64,000 bases of DNA from the NCBI GenBank assembly GCA_964370775.1, contig CAYJKT010000018.1:1-64000 (forward strand). The letters are read 5' to 3'. Below the pieces are notes generated by a model. That model searched no databases, was not told where the DNA came from, and saw only the letters and a list, made by a program, of their open reading frames with translations. Below are positions 7,649 through 16,447 of this stretch, piece by piece. Each line of letters begins with the position of its first letter. The stretch's first letter is position 1. The position numbers and the translations under genes were made by a program. Source of the DNA: SIG603 sp964370775 (GTDB lineage Bacteria > Bacillota > Clostridia > Oscillospirales > Acutalibacteraceae).

Positions 7649-8455
7649 TCAATCATCATCTCTTAACGCTTCGGTCAAGAATTTATACGCAGTCTCTGCT
7701 TCCTCTGCTGTGTAATCATAAAAAACCTCGACGCTAATCAGGCTGTCATAGCCTGAAATCATTAGAGCTGTGAAGAAGTCTGTGTAATCGTCTTGGTCGC
7801 TCGGAGTTTTTCTTGCAGGGCTTGCAACATGCACATGATGCACTGGTGTGCCTGCTCTTTTTACTTTGATTAAATTGATTGGAGCTTCGCCCTCAACTGA
7901 TGAATGGTAATAGTCGCAAAGTAATTTTATGTTAGGGTGATTAGCTCTAATTACAAGTTTTGATGCATCGATTAGAGTGTTGATGTAGTTACATTCTTTT
8001 TTGTTCAGTGGCTCTAGCACTGCAATAATATCATATTTTTCAGCTATATCACCAGTTAGGTTTAGTATCTCAAGTATCTGATTATCAGCTTGCTCTATGC
8101 TTACATCCTCTGGTATATTTCTTGACTTACCAGAGCCGAAAACTATGGTTTTCACGCCCAATTCAGCCATTCTTGATAACGCTTTGTTCAAGTATGTTTC
8201 AATTTGAACCATGTCTACATTTTCGCCTATTAACTGAATACTGGCTGGAAACGCACCATTTGCAACTGGTGTATCCATGTTTAAGTTTTTCAGATAAACT
8301 TTAAGGCTATCAAACTCATCATCACTTAATTCTGCTGTTGCGGATACACTAAGCTCTATATAATCATAGCCAGCGTTTTTAATTAATTCAGCATTTATAA
8401 GCTTCACGTTTCCGTCTACAACTTCATATTTTCCTGCACAAAAACCTATTCTCAT
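7649..8455 (-). CDS. Sugar phosphate isomerase/epimerase-like TIM-barrel protein
   Basis: A 268-residue protein of the xylose-isomerase-like TIM-barrel superfamily (AP endonuclease 2 fold). It starts MRIGFCAGKYE at ATG 8455, preceded by AAGGTAA; an upstream in-frame ATG at 8494 lacks a ribosome-binding site. Metal-site-like residues fall in the expected places: E in AVLEPLN (about residue 146), D and H in LLCDYYHSS (about 179-185), H-V-H in VHHVHVASP, and E in ISVEVFYD near the end. Such enzymes isomerise or epimerise keto-sugars or inositol derivatives. The substrate cannot be read from the sequence, and no sugar operon surrounds it. Confidence 0.7.
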   Translation of the reverse strand: MRIGFCAGKYEVVDGNVKLINAELIKNAGYDYIELSVSATAELSDDEFDSLKVYLKNLNMDTPVANGAFPASIQLIGENVDMVQIETYLNKALSRMAELGVKTIVFGSGKSRNIPEDVSIEQADNQILEILNLTGDIAEKYDIIAVLEPLNKKECNYINTLIDASKLVIRANHPNIKLLCDYYHSSVEGEAPINLIKVKRAGTPVHHVHVASPARKTPSDQDDYTDFFTALMISGYDSLISVEVFYDYTAEEAETAYKFLTEALRDDD

Positions 8456-8553
8456 AACTATTACCTTGTTTAGCATGTCTATACACGCAAACAATACCTT
8501 TCTCTTAAAAAATATATCAAAATAATTTATATTTAACGATTAACATTACATCA

Positions 8554-8582
8554 ATTATATCACCTATTATATAAACAGGCAA
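8554..8582 (-). promoter_or_regulatory. Probable sigma-A promoter for the TIM-barrel gene
   Basis: On the minus strand, -35 TTGCCT (8582-8577) and -10 TATAAT (8559-8554) are 17 bp apart, with a TGA extension before the -10. The 5' untranslated leader would be about 90 bases. Confidence 0.55.
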
Positions 8583-8634
8583 GAGCCTTTTTCTTAGGTA
8601 CACAACTCTCCCCCATTTTTTGAAAACAACAAAA

Positions 8635-8671
8635 AACCCAAATGATTTGAACATTTCATCTCATTTGGGTT
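8635..8671 (-). terminator. Terminator of the hom-thrB-lysC operon
   Basis: An 11-bp perfect stem (AACCCAAATGA / TCATTTGGGTT) is followed on the minus strand by a T-run. It lies just after the lysC stop. Confidence 0.85.
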
Positions 8672-8689
8672 AGTTTTATTTTATCTCAA

Positions 8690-9904
8690 TTAGTCTTGTG
8701 TATCAAAGAATTTTCCATGAATTGCACTTACTGCTCTGTCTGCATCAGCTTTGTCGATAAGAACAGAGATTTTAATTTCGCTTGTTGAAATCATTTGAAT
8801 GTTGATGTCGTTTTCGAACAATGCTTCAAACATGTCAGCAGCAACACCTGGGTGGCTTTCCATGCCAGCACCAACGATAGAAACTTTAGCAACGTTATCG
8901 TCTGTTACAACGCTTGCAGCGCCGATAATCTCAACGTAGTTGTTTAGTAAATCCATTGTTGTAGCTAGGTTATCTTTCTCGATTGTGAAAGTAATATCTT
9001 TTGTTCCGTTTCTACCAATTGATTGTAGAATGATGTCAACGTTAACATTTTTTGAAGATAATTTAGAGAAAATTTTGAAAGCTAGACCTGGTTTATCAGG
9101 CACACCTACGATTGAAATTCGAGCAACTTTATCGTCTTTTGCAACACCACTAATTAACATTTTTTCCACTTTTATTTCCTCCTTAACAATAGTACCTTTC
9201 TCTCTTGTGTAGCTTGAAAGTACTTCTAATTCAATTTGATATTTTTTAGCCATTTCTACAGAACGGTTATTTAAAACTTGAGCGCCCAAAGTAGCAAGCT
9301 CTAGCATTTCATCATAAGAAATTGTGTCTAATTTCTTTGCGTTTTCAACTTTTCTTGGGTCAGCTGTGAAAACACCACTAACATCAGTATATATTTGGCA
9401 TAAATCAGCTCTCATAGCTGCTGCAATTGCAACTGCACTAGTGTCTGAACCACCTCTACCAAGAGTTGTCATGTCGTCATATCTATTGATACCTTGGAAA
9501 CCAGTCACGATAACTATGTTCTTTTTGTCTATCTCTTTTTGAATTCTTTTTGGGTTAACATTTTTAATTCTAGCACTACCGTAATCAGATGATGTGCTAA
9601 AACCTGCTTGCCAACCTAAAAGAGAAACAACAGGAAAACCTAGTTTTTCGATAGCCATTGCTAGCAATGAAGCAGAAATTTGCTCACCAGCTGATAAAAG
9701 CATATCCATTTCACGTTTAGATGGTTTGTCATTGATTTCAGCAGCTTTTTCAATGAAATCATCTGTTGTGTCGCCTTGTGCAGAAACTACCACAACCACG
9801 TTGTTGCCTTCCTTATATGTGTTTGTGACAATCTCTGCCACGTTAAATAGTCTCTCGGCATCTTTAACTGAACTTCCGCCAAATTTTTGTACTATTAATG
9901 CCAT
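8690..9904 (-). CDS. lysC: Aspartate kinase (with probable internal beta-subunit start)
   Basis: A 404-residue aspartokinase: amino-acid kinase domain (residues 1 to about 240, opening MALIVQKFGGSSV, with TLGRGGSDTSA and the D-P-R-K loop) followed by two ACT domains (about 262-400). It phosphorylates aspartate, the first step towards lysine, threonine and methionine. It is the last gene of a four-gene operon, 13 bp after thrB. An AAGGAGG box (9184-9178) lies inside the gene eight bases before an in-frame GTG at 9169 (codon 246). This matches the Bacillus subtilis aspartokinase II arrangement, in which a beta subunit of the ACT domains is made from an internal start. The length and organisation are like that enzyme. 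Confidence 0.95.
   Translation of the reverse strand: MALIVQKFGGSSVKDAERLFNVAEIVTNTYKEGNNVVVVVSAQGDTTDDFIEKAAEINDKPSKREMDMLLSAGEQISASLLAMAIEKLGFPVVSLLGWQAGFSTSSDYGSARIKNVNPKRIQKEIDKKNIVIVTGFQGINRYDDMTTLGRGGSDTSAVAIAAAMRADLCQIYTDVSGVFTADPRKVENAKKLDTISYDEMLELATLGAQVLNNRSVEMAKKYQIELEVLSSYTREKGTIVKEEIKVEKMLISGVAKDDKVARISIVGVPDKPGLAFKIFSKLSSKNVNVDIILQSIGRNGTKDITFTIEKDNLATTMDLLNNYVEIIGAASVVTDDNVAKVSIVGAGMESHPGVAADMFEALFENDINIQMISTSEIKISVLIDKADADRAVSAIHGKFFDTQD
9167..9184 (-). promoter_or_regulatory. Internal Shine-Dalgarno and GTG start for a free aspartokinase beta subunit
   Basis: AAGGAGG at 9184-9178, an eight-base spacer (AAATAAAA) and GTG at 9169-9167, in frame with lysC at codon 246. Translation from here would give about 159 residues comprising both ACT domains. 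An ATG three codons on (9160) is a second option. Confidence 0.6.
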
Positions 9905-9917
9905 AAATTACCTCCAT

Positions 9918-10811
9918 TTATTCTATTACAATTTTTGCGCCGTCTGGGTCTACGCTTAAAATTTCAACTGTCCAATCGTTAATCTTTTTCTTTTCAAGTT
10001 GAGATTTAATTCTATCTGCAAAGTGTGCATCATTAGCCTCAATAATTGAAATTATTGTAGGGCCTGCACCGCTTACATACGTACCTAACGAACCTAGTTC
10101 GTAGCTAACTCTAAAAAGAGTATCGCAATTAGAAATCAAGCTATTTCTATATGGTTGGTGTATTCTGTCTTGCACAGCTACACGCAAGTTTTCTAAATTA
10201 CCAGAGAACAAGGAAGCTGTCATAAGTCCTGAACGAGACAAGTTATAAACTGCATCTTCTCTTGAATATTTTTCAGGAAGTACTCCCCTAGCTTTTTCAG
10301 TTTTTAGCTCAAACTTAGGAACCATAACTGCAAAAGCAATTTTTTCTGACACAGGAACGCTAACACTATACACACGGTTTGCCTCCATAGCAGAAGCTAC
10401 CAATCCACCTGAAATTGCAGGACTTGTGTTATCTGGGTGTCCTTCGATAATCGCTGCAATGTTTAGAAGCTCTGATGTTGGAAACGGATTTCCTAAAATT
10501 CTGTTAGCTCCTATAATTCCAGCTACTATACATGCTGAACTACTTCCAAGACCTCTTGCCATTGGAATGTTATTTTCTTGTCTAATTCTCATGCCTGGCA
10601 TTGGTTTTCCACATAAATCATATAGATATTTCGCCGCCCAGCAAATCAAATTGCTCTCGTCAGTTGGAATAACTGTGTTGTCAACTGATTTAATGTCAAT
10701 AACGTCAGCTTCTTCCATCCACACTCTGTTATACTTTTTTAACGCAATACCTAAGGAGTCAAAACCTGAGCCTAGGTTAGCACTCGTTGCAGGTACATCT
10801 ATTCTAATCAT
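9918..10811 (-). CDS. thrB: Homoserine kinase
   Basis: A 297-residue GHMP kinase. Motif 1 is VPATSANLGSGFDSLGIAL (residues 5-23). Motif 2, the ATP loop PMARGLGSSSACIVAGI, lies about residues 88-104. Motif 3 is TYVSGAGPTIISI in the C-terminal half. It phosphorylates homoserine to O-phosphohomoserine in threonine synthesis. The gene lies between hom and lysC in one operon. A GAGGAG ribosome-binding site precedes ATG 10811. Threonine synthase (thrC) is not in the window. Confidence 0.95.
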   Translation of the reverse strand: MIRIDVPATSANLGSGFDSLGIALKKYNRVWMEEADVIDIKSVDNTVIPTDESNLICWAAKYLYDLCGKPMPGMRIRQENNIPMARGLGSSSACIVAGIIGANRILGNPFPTSELLNIAAIIEGHPDNTSPAISGGLVASAMEANRVYSVSVPVSEKIAFAVMVPKFELKTEKARGVLPEKYSREDAVYNLSRSGLMTASLFSGNLENLRVAVQDRIHQPYRNSLISNCDTLFRVSYELGSLGTYVSGAGPTIISIIEANDAHFADRIKSQLEKKKINDWTVEILSVDPDGAKIVIE

Positions 10812-10834
10812 TTGTTCTCCTCGTTTCTATAATA

Positions 10835-12073
10835 TTAATACTCGGATATTCTTATGCTATTTTCTACCTTAACATTTAATTTCTCTAACTTTGCTAATTT
10901 TTCGTTTAGTTCATTAAATGATATAGCAGAAACTGTGAAAGCTGCTTCGTTTTTAGCTTCTTTTTTTCTTGATAATCTGTTGTTTTCTGCAAAAATTTCG
11001 CACACTTTAGCATAAACTTGTTCGTCACCTGTTACTCTAATATAGTAATCATAAGGAACAGTTTTGAAGTCCACAACATAGTTTGGTTTTTCTTTTTCCC
11101 AGTATAAATATTTACGAGTTTTTTGGTGTTTAATACAGTCTATAACATCTGCTACTACAGCACTTGCTGTAGGAAGTTTACCAGCACCTTTACCATAGAA
11201 CACAACATCGCCTGTTGCGTCTCCTCTAACCATAATGCCGTTAAACACGTCATCAACGCTAGATAATTGGCTGTCTCTGCTAACAAACATTGGGCAAACC
11301 ATAATGCTTACTTGTTCAGTCTCTAACTTTTTAACTGAACCTATCAGCTTAATTACGCCACCCCAAGAAGCAGCATAGTCAACATCTTCAAGAGAAATAT
11401 TTCTAATTCCCTCTGTATTAACTTTAAGTGGGTCGATATGATAATCATAAGAAAGAGCGGCTAAGATACAGATTTTTCTGCAAGCATCGTGTCCGTCAAC
11501 ATCAGCAGAAGGGTCTCTCTCTGCATAGCCTAGTTTTTGAGCAAGAGCTAAAGCGTCGTCAAAATTCATTTGCTCTCTAATCATTTTAGTTAAAATGAAG
11601 TTTGTTGTTCCGTTCAAGATACCAGCTATTTCGCTTACTTCATTTGCTGCCAAGCATTGAGTAAGAGGTCTGATAATAGGAATACCACCACCTACGCTTG
11701 CCTCAAACAAGAAGTTAACATTTTTATCTTTTGCTATTTCAATAAGTTCATCGCCTTTAGTAGCAACAAGTTCCTTGTTAGATGTAACTACGCTTTTACC
11801 AGCAAGTAAAGAGCGTTTTACAAAGTCATAAGCAGGATTTATTCCACCCATAACCTCAACAACCACTTGAACCTCAGGGTCGCTTACGATTGTATCAAAA
11901 TCCTTAGTGAATAGATTGCTATAGCTAAGGTCAGAAAATTCTCTTAAATCTAAAATATGCTTTACCTTAATTTCTTCACCTGTACGTTTTTTAAGGCTTT
12001 CTGCGTGAGATATAACAACTTCCAATACACCGGAGCCTACTACTCCATGACCAAGCACTGCTATGTTTGCCAT
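10835..12073 (-). CDS. hom: Homoserine dehydrogenase
   Basis: A 412-residue NAD(P)-dependent homoserine dehydrogenase. The nucleotide-binding loop is IAVLGHGVVGSGVLEV at the N-terminus. The catalytic domain has VVEVMGG, EASVGGGIPIIRPL and GILNGTTNFIL, with YAERDPSADVDGHDA carrying the active-site acidic residues and Lys region. The C-terminal 75 residues form an ACT-like domain used for feedback control. It reduces aspartate semialdehyde to homoserine, feeding threonine (thrB) and methionine (metY). It lies 12 bp after the ACT-domain gene and 23 bp before thrB. Confidence 0.95.
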   Translation of the reverse strand: MANIAVLGHGVVGSGVLEVVISHAESLKKRTGEEIKVKHILDLREFSDLSYSNLFTKDFDTIVSDPEVQVVVEVMGGINPAYDFVKRSLLAGKSVVTSNKELVATKGDELIEIAKDKNVNFLFEASVGGGIPIIRPLTQCLAANEVSEIAGILNGTTNFILTKMIREQMNFDDALALAQKLGYAERDPSADVDGHDACRKICILAALSYDYHIDPLKVNTEGIRNISLEDVDYAASWGGVIKLIGSVKKLETEQVSIMVCPMFVSRDSQLSSVDDVFNGIMVRGDATGDVVFYGKGAGKLPTASAVVADVIDCIKHQKTRKYLYWEKEKPNYVVDFKTVPYDYYIRVTGDEQVYAKVCEIFAENNRLSRKKEAKNEAAFTVSAISFNELNEKLAKLEKLNVKVENSIRISEY

Positions 12074-12085
12074 AATAACTCTCCT

Positions 12086-12523
12086 TTAATTTGATAAACT
12101 CTCTATTTTTATAACACCTTTAATATTTTTTAGTCTAAGAATCAGTTCGTCTACTTCAATTTTTATGTTAGAAACTCTAGCAGAAACTGATACAAACGCT
12201 CTCCCTCTAACAGGGATACTTTGCGTAACTGTTAGTATATTTGCATTAACTTCATAAAAAACAGATAAAAAGTTAACCAATATACCAGGTTTGTCAGAAA
12301 GCATGACTTGCACCGTTATAATATCTGAGGTCTCTTTTTTAGAATATGAAAAAACTGAATCTTTGTACTTGTAAAAAACGCTTCTTGAAATACCTGCAAG
12401 CTTTACAGCTTCTGAAGTATTTTTGGCTTCTCCACTATCTAGCAAAGAATTTGCATATAGAACTTTCTCGTATATTTCAGGCAACGCGCTTTTCTCAATT
12501 ACTAAATATGAATCACTAGACAT
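12086..12523 (-). CDS. ACT domain protein (PheB/UPF0735 family), probable regulator
   Basis: A 145-residue protein. The N-terminal half (residues about 1-65) is helical, with KLAGISRSVFYKYKDSVF resembling a small DNA-binding helix-turn-helix. The C-terminal half (about 68-143) is an ACT domain (ITVQVMLSDKPGILVNFLSVF). Proteins of this type usually sit in front of hom and may sense threonine or another aspartate-family amino acid; that role is inferred. It is the promoter-proximal gene of the operon. A GGTGG box lies upstream of ATG 12523. Confidence 0.8.
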   Translation of the reverse strand: MSSDSYLVIEKSALPEIYEKVLYANSLLDSGEAKNTSEAVKLAGISRSVFYKYKDSVFSYSKKETSDIITVQVMLSDKPGILVNFLSVFYEVNANILTVTQSIPVRGRAFVSVSARVSNIKIEVDELILRLKNIKGVIKIESLSN

Positions 12524-12562
12524 TGTCCACCACCTATAAACTATTGTATTGTACTGATGAAC

Positions 12563-12591
12563 AGTTTACCACATTATTTATCAATTTGCAA
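12563..12591 (-). promoter_or_regulatory. Probable promoter of the ACT-hom-thrB-lysC operon
   Basis: On the minus strand, -35 TTGCAA (12591-12586) and -10 TAAACT (12568-12563) are 17 bp apart, with a TGG extension. The leader is only about 35 bases, too short for an attenuator or T-box. Confidence 0.5.
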
Positions 12592-12601
12592 CACTAAAAT
12601 T

Positions 12602-12630
12602 AAAAACTGCCGTTTTACACAGCAGTTTTT
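12602..12630 (-). terminator. Terminator of the PBP1A gene
   Basis: A nine-base stem, AAAAACTGC / GCAGTTTTT, with A/T-runs on both sides. It sits 65 bp after the penicillin-binding protein stop and would work in that direction. Confidence 0.7.
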
Positions 12631-12694
12631 TATCATATTGATTATTTTGCATCAAAACATACAAAATTCGACATATTATATCCCTTTATAACCA

Positions 12695-15235
12695 TTACGG
12701 CACTGCTGGCTCAAATTCCTCTGGAGGTGGAGTAGCAGGTGCTGGTGTAACTACTGGGGGTGGATCTGTAGGAGCTGGCGTTGGCTCAGGTGTAGGAACT
12801 GGCGTCGGCACTGGTGTAGGCGCCGGAGTAACTGGTGCTGGAGTTACTGGTACTGGTGTAGGAGTAACTGGTGCTACTGTAGGCGTCACTGGTTTTGGTG
12901 TAGGGGAATTTGTAACCACTGGAGTAGGTGTCGGAGTTGGAGCAGCACTAGGGCTAGGCTCTGGAGACACACTTGGGCTTGGTGACGGTTTTGTTGAGTC
13001 TGCACCAAAGGATTCGTGGTCTGAACCACTGTTACATACTCTTGGCACATTGTTAACATCATACCAACCTGTGCCAGTTGAACTACAATAAGCTCCTGCT
13101 AAATAACCACTGTGAGTACAGAATGTACGTGAAACTAAATCTTCTGAATAAGTGAAAGATTTCTCTTCTTCATAATCCCAGTAATTTGTTTTTAGCATTC
13201 TCATGGTTTCTTCCCACATTATTCTTGAAGCAGAAGTAACTTGAGCAGGTCTTCCGTCTGGTCTATAACCTGACCAAACAGCCGCAACACCATAAGGTGT
13301 ACCACCAACAAACCAAACATCTTCGTAATCGTCTGTAGAACCTGTTTTACCAAAGGTATCTAATCCACTAATTTGAACAGAAGTAGCAGTACCACTAGTA
13401 ACTGGCTCGTGCAATAGTTTATTCATTACATTAGCATTAACTTCGGACATCGCTCTTGTTGGTTCTTCTAATCTATTGTCTATTATAGTGTCACCACTTT
13501 GGTCTATAACATGAGTATAAGTATATGGGTCGTGGTATAATCCACCATTTCCAAAAATAGCATAGCCTGCTGCCATATCCTTAACTGTTACACCGTAAGC
13601 CATACCACCTGTTGCAAGTGCTGCATAGTTTGTATCTAGTGATGGGTCGGTGCTACCAAAGTTCAATGTATCGGCTAAGAAGTTATAACCATTTTGTAGA
13701 CCTAGTTCCTCAAGCAACCATACTACAGGTATATTATAAGAGTATCTAACCGAACGTGCTACTGTCTCATAAGCAGAAACATTACCACTAACGTTTTTAG
13801 GGCCTGCTACACCAGGACCAAAGTAGTTCGGCATTGGTTCATTTTTCAACAAAGAACCATAAGTGATTATTCCTGCTTCTATAGCTGGTGCATAAGCACT
13901 TAGAGGTTTCAAAGACGAACCAGGTTGTTTCGGTCCGTATAATGGGTCAGTAGCAAAGTTTATCCAGTTGTTACCTGTTTTCTCAGCAGTGTTACCAACA
14001 ACAGCTATTACGCTACCATCATAATCCATCATAAAAATATTTGTCATAAAATCTTCGTCATAATCGCCTACGATTTCATTTGCGTTTCTAAATAGCTCTT
14101 CAACATCTTCTTGAATATCTAAGTCCATTGTTGAATAAATCTCTAAACCACCATTGTATAGCATGTCTGCTGCTAAACTCATAGAATAGTTTTTAACTTC
14201 TGCAATATCTCTAATAAGTTCATCTACTAAAGTCTCAACATACCAGTTCCAAACATCATTAGAATCCAAAATTGACTCAGTTACTCTTACTTCGCTTGAT
14301 TCAGCTTCTAAATCAGCTTCTGAATTAGAACCTGTATATGTCTCTGAAAAAGCATAGTTCATGTTATCTGCTTCTTCTAAAGCTTCTTCATATTCAGCAG
14401 TAGAGATTTCACCTAGTTGATGCATTCTAAAAAGAACATCTTCTTGACGATCTTGTGTTTTCTCTGGATAACTGATAGGTGAATGAGCATACGGATTTTG
14501 TGTGATACCTGCAATTGCAGCACACTCAGCTAGTGAACAGTCTGCTATATCTTTACCAAAATAAAGATTTGCAGCAGCTTGTACACCATTTGTACCACTA
14601 CCAAACGCAACTATGTTAAGATAATATTCTAAAATTTCTTCTTTTGTATAATCTTGTTCTAGATTTAAAGCAGAGAAAATTTCTTCAAGCTTTCTGTTAA
14701 TACTAACTTCGTCTTTTTGTGTTACGTTTTTAATAAGCTGTTGTGTGATAGTTGAACCACCAGCACCACCCTCGCCACCAGCAAGGTTTAAAGTAGCTTG
14801 AGCAGTAGTAATCCAGTCAACTCCTTCATGGTCCCAAAATCTGTGGTCTTCAATCGCCACAATTGCAGCTATCATATACGGATTAATGTCGCTATAACTA
14901 ACCCATTCTCTATTTTCTTGGTTATAAAATCTCATGTACTCTACATTATTGCCTTCATCATCTTTAATATATAAAGTACTAGATTCATTAAGCTTTATTG
15001 TGCTTAGTTCATCAACTGAGGTATTACGTAAGCTGTAAATATAAGACGCTACAGACAAACCCACTATAACACCTACTACAGTAGCCACAATAAATATTGT
15101 AAGCAGTAGCTTACCAATCATTGAAGACATTGTAACAGCCGATTTACCTACGATAGACGCAAGCTCGTCTTCCCCACGTTTTACCCTTGTGGCGTTATGT
15201 TCTTTAGGTTTTTTTGATAAATTAAAGTTTTGCAT
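12695..15235 (-). CDS. Bifunctional class A penicillin-binding protein (PBP1A family)
   Basis: An 846-residue membrane-anchored peptidoglycan synthase. A single transmembrane segment (residues about 42-66) follows a basic cytoplasmic tail. The GT51 glycosyltransferase domain (about 85-290) has catalytic Glu in AIEDHRFWDHEG (E129) and GGSTITQQL. The transpeptidase domain (about 395-690) has SxxK at S440 (GSSLK), SYN at 499-501 and KTG at 630-632. The last hundred residues are an unusual Pro/Thr/Ser-rich tail (repeated P-T-P and P-V-T-P), likely an extended wall-spanning linker. Full length for the family; strongly supported. Confidence 0.93.
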   Translation of the reverse strand: MQNFNLSKKPKEHNATRVKRGEDELASIVGKSAVTMSSMIGKLLLTIFIVATVVGVIVGLSVASYIYSLRNTSVDELSTIKLNESSTLYIKDDEGNNVEYMRFYNQENREWVSYSDINPYMIAAIVAIEDHRFWDHEGVDWITTAQATLNLAGGEGGAGGSTITQQLIKNVTQKDEVSINRKLEEIFSALNLEQDYTKEEILEYYLNIVAFGSGTNGVQAAANLYFGKDIADCSLAECAAIAGITQNPYAHSPISYPEKTQDRQEDVLFRMHQLGEISTAEYEEALEEADNMNYAFSETYTGSNSEADLEAESSEVRVTESILDSNDVWNWYVETLVDELIRDIAEVKNYSMSLAADMLYNGGLEIYSTMDLDIQEDVEELFRNANEIVGDYDEDFMTNIFMMDYDGSVIAVVGNTAEKTGNNWINFATDPLYGPKQPGSSLKPLSAYAPAIEAGIITYGSLLKNEPMPNYFGPGVAGPKNVSGNVSAYETVARSVRYSYNIPVVWLLEELGLQNGYNFLADTLNFGSTDPSLDTNYAALATGGMAYGVTVKDMAAGYAIFGNGGLYHDPYTYTHVIDQSGDTIIDNRLEEPTRAMSEVNANVMNKLLHEPVTSGTATSVQISGLDTFGKTGSTDDYEDVWFVGGTPYGVAAVWSGYRPDGRPAQVTSASRIMWEETMRMLKTNYWDYEEEKSFTYSEDLVSRTFCTHSGYLAGAYCSSTGTGWYDVNNVPRVCNSGSDHESFGADSTKPSPSPSVSPEPSPSAAPTPTPTPVVTNSPTPKPVTPTVAPVTPTPVPVTPAPVTPAPTPVPTPVPTPEPTPAPTDPPPVVTPAPATPPPEEFEPAVP

Positions 15236-15297
15236 TCTTTCCTCCGAGTATAAAAATGTTCTACTAAGCCTAAAATAACCCTTAGGAGGGCGATTTT

Positions 15298-15675
15298 ATG
15301 AAAAAACTTAGTGTAAATTTAGTCAAATGTTTTCTATTAATTATTATCTCTGTTTTATTAGTAAGTATTACTATTTTAAACGAAACATCTAAACAGACGG
15401 ATATATTGCAGGAAAATCAAAGTAATATAACCGATAGTAATTATACTATAAACAGTGGTATAAGTCAATATGTACAAAATTCAAACACAACAAAATACAA
15501 GGTGAGCACAAACGAAAACATGATAACTGTTTATATGAACGGCGAGATAATAGAAATATCTGCCGATACAGTTCCTGTTGATAGCTTACCTTTAGAAGAT
15601 AAAATCCTTCTTGAAAATGGAGTTGAATTTTCTAACATAAGTGAGCTAATTTCTTTTTTAGAAAACTACGAATAA
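15298..15675 (+). CDS. Small exported protein with a BofC C-terminal-like domain
   Basis: A 125-residue protein with an N-terminal membrane anchor (residues about 8-28, VKCFLLIIISVLLVSITIL). A Ser/Asn/Thr-rich linker follows, then a C-terminal domain (about 65-125) of the pattern Y-K-V-S..I-T-V-Y-M-N-G-E..SLPLEDKILLENGVEF...LISFLENYE. That pattern resembles the BofC C-terminal domain of sporulation proteins; in Bacillus, BofC restrains SpoIVB. I recognise it by shape only, so the assignment is tentative. AGGAGG lies nine bases upstream of ATG. It is divergent from PBP1A and 86 bp upstream of the SASP gene. Confidence 0.55.
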   Translation: MKKLSVNLVKCFLLIIISVLLVSITILNETSKQTDILQENQSNITDSNYTINSGISQYVQNSNTTKYKVSTNENMITVYMNGEIIEISADTVPVDSLPLEDKILLENGVEFSNISELISFLENYE

Positions 15676-15761
15676 TAACTTTCAAAAATTACCAATAATA
15701 AAAACGAAAAAACAAAACACAATAATAACACAAACGCAAAAACATTTTAAGGAGTAACGAT

Positions 15762-15944
15762 ATGAAAAATTTAGTACCAGAAGCTAAAGAAGCTATGAAC
15801 AAGTTTAAAATGGAAAGCGCATCACAAGTAGGCGTTAACCTAAAACCAGGTTACAACGGAGATTTAACATCTAAACAAGCAGGTTCAGTTGGTGGACAAA
15901 TGGTTAAAAACATGATCCAACAATACGAACAAAACATGAAATAA
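15762..15944 (+). CDS. Alpha/beta-type small acid-soluble spore protein
   Basis: A 60-residue DNA-binding spore coat-core protein. EAKEAMNKFKMESASQVGVNL contains the GPR protease recognition region (M-E-S-A), and LTSKQAGSVGGQMVKNMIQQYE matches the conserved G-S-V-G-G-x-M-V-K/R C-terminal helix of alpha/beta SASPs. These proteins saturate and protect spore DNA and are degraded on germination. AAGGAG precedes the ATG. It is direct evidence that the organism forms spores, and is presumably transcribed late in the forespore. Confidence 0.92.
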   Translation: MKNLVPEAKEAMNKFKMESASQVGVNLKPGYNGDLTSKQAGSVGGQMVKNMIQQYEQNMK

Positions 15945-15961
15945 TGATTTAAGCAACTCCC

Positions 15962-15995
15962 GCAAAAGCTGTGGTATATATACCACGGCTTTTGC
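15962..15995 (+). terminator. Strong 15-bp hairpin after the SASP gene
   Basis: GCAAAAGCTGTGGTA pairs with TACCACGGCTTTTGC (one G-U) around a TATA loop. No T-run follows at once, so it may act mainly as an mRNA 3'-end stabiliser, with the next hairpin ending transcription. Confidence 0.65.
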
Positions 15996-16004
15996 TATGC
16001 AAAA

Positions 16005-16032
16005 AAAAGACCACCCGAAGGTAGTCTTTTTT
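16005..16032. terminator. Bidirectional terminator between SASP and acpP
   Basis: A seven-base stem (GACCACC / GGTAGTC) is flanked by A8 and T6. Read on the minus strand it has a stable UUCG tetraloop and terminates acpP. The T-run on the plus strand serves the SASP gene. Confidence 0.8.
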
Positions 16033-16042
16033 GATTGTCGAA

Positions 16043-16270
16043 TTATTCGCTTTTTTCAATGTAAGCTACAATTGCGCCAACTGTTTTTATATTCTCAACT
16101 TCTGAGTCAGGAATTTCAACTTCAAACTCATCTTCAATAGACATTAATAAATCAACTACATCAAGTGAGTCTGCGCCTAGATCTTCAGAAAGGTCAGTGT
16201 CATTTGTTATAGAATCCTCATCAACATCGAATTGATCGCTAAGAATTGCTTTTAATTTTTCTAATACCAT
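16043..16270 (-). CDS. acpP: Acyl carrier protein
   Basis: A 75-residue ACP with the phosphopantetheine attachment serine in GADSLDVVDLLM (residues about 34-45). It carries acyl chains in fatty-acid synthesis. Acidic, full length, with GGAGG before ATG. Oddly it stands alone here, not beside fab genes, between a sporulation gene and the shikimate operon, so it may serve another acyl pathway. Confidence 0.93.
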   Translation of the reverse strand: MVLEKLKAILSDQFDVDEDSITNDTDLSEDLGADSLDVVDLLMSIEDEFEVEIPDSEVENIKTVGAIVAYIEKSE

Positions 16271-16447
16271 AATTATGCCTCCTATAATATATTAAATGCA
16301 AAAAGCATTTTGTAGACAAGTCCTGATTTATGTGGTACAATCTTAAGGATGTTTGCCATGTGTACATTTTATTTTATTTGTATTGATTTTGTCAAGTCTT
16401 TATGAAAAAATAATTGTTAATTTTTATTGAAAAGAGGTTAATTTTTT

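Noticed and set aside
7492..7737. 81-codon plus-strand ORF
   Set aside because: It overlaps the minus-strand small membrane protein and the end of the TIM-barrel gene, both of which are better supported.
15680..15762. Sigma-G promoter CATTTTA directly before the SASP gene
   Set aside because: The -10 would sit on the ribosome-binding site, leaving no room for a leader.
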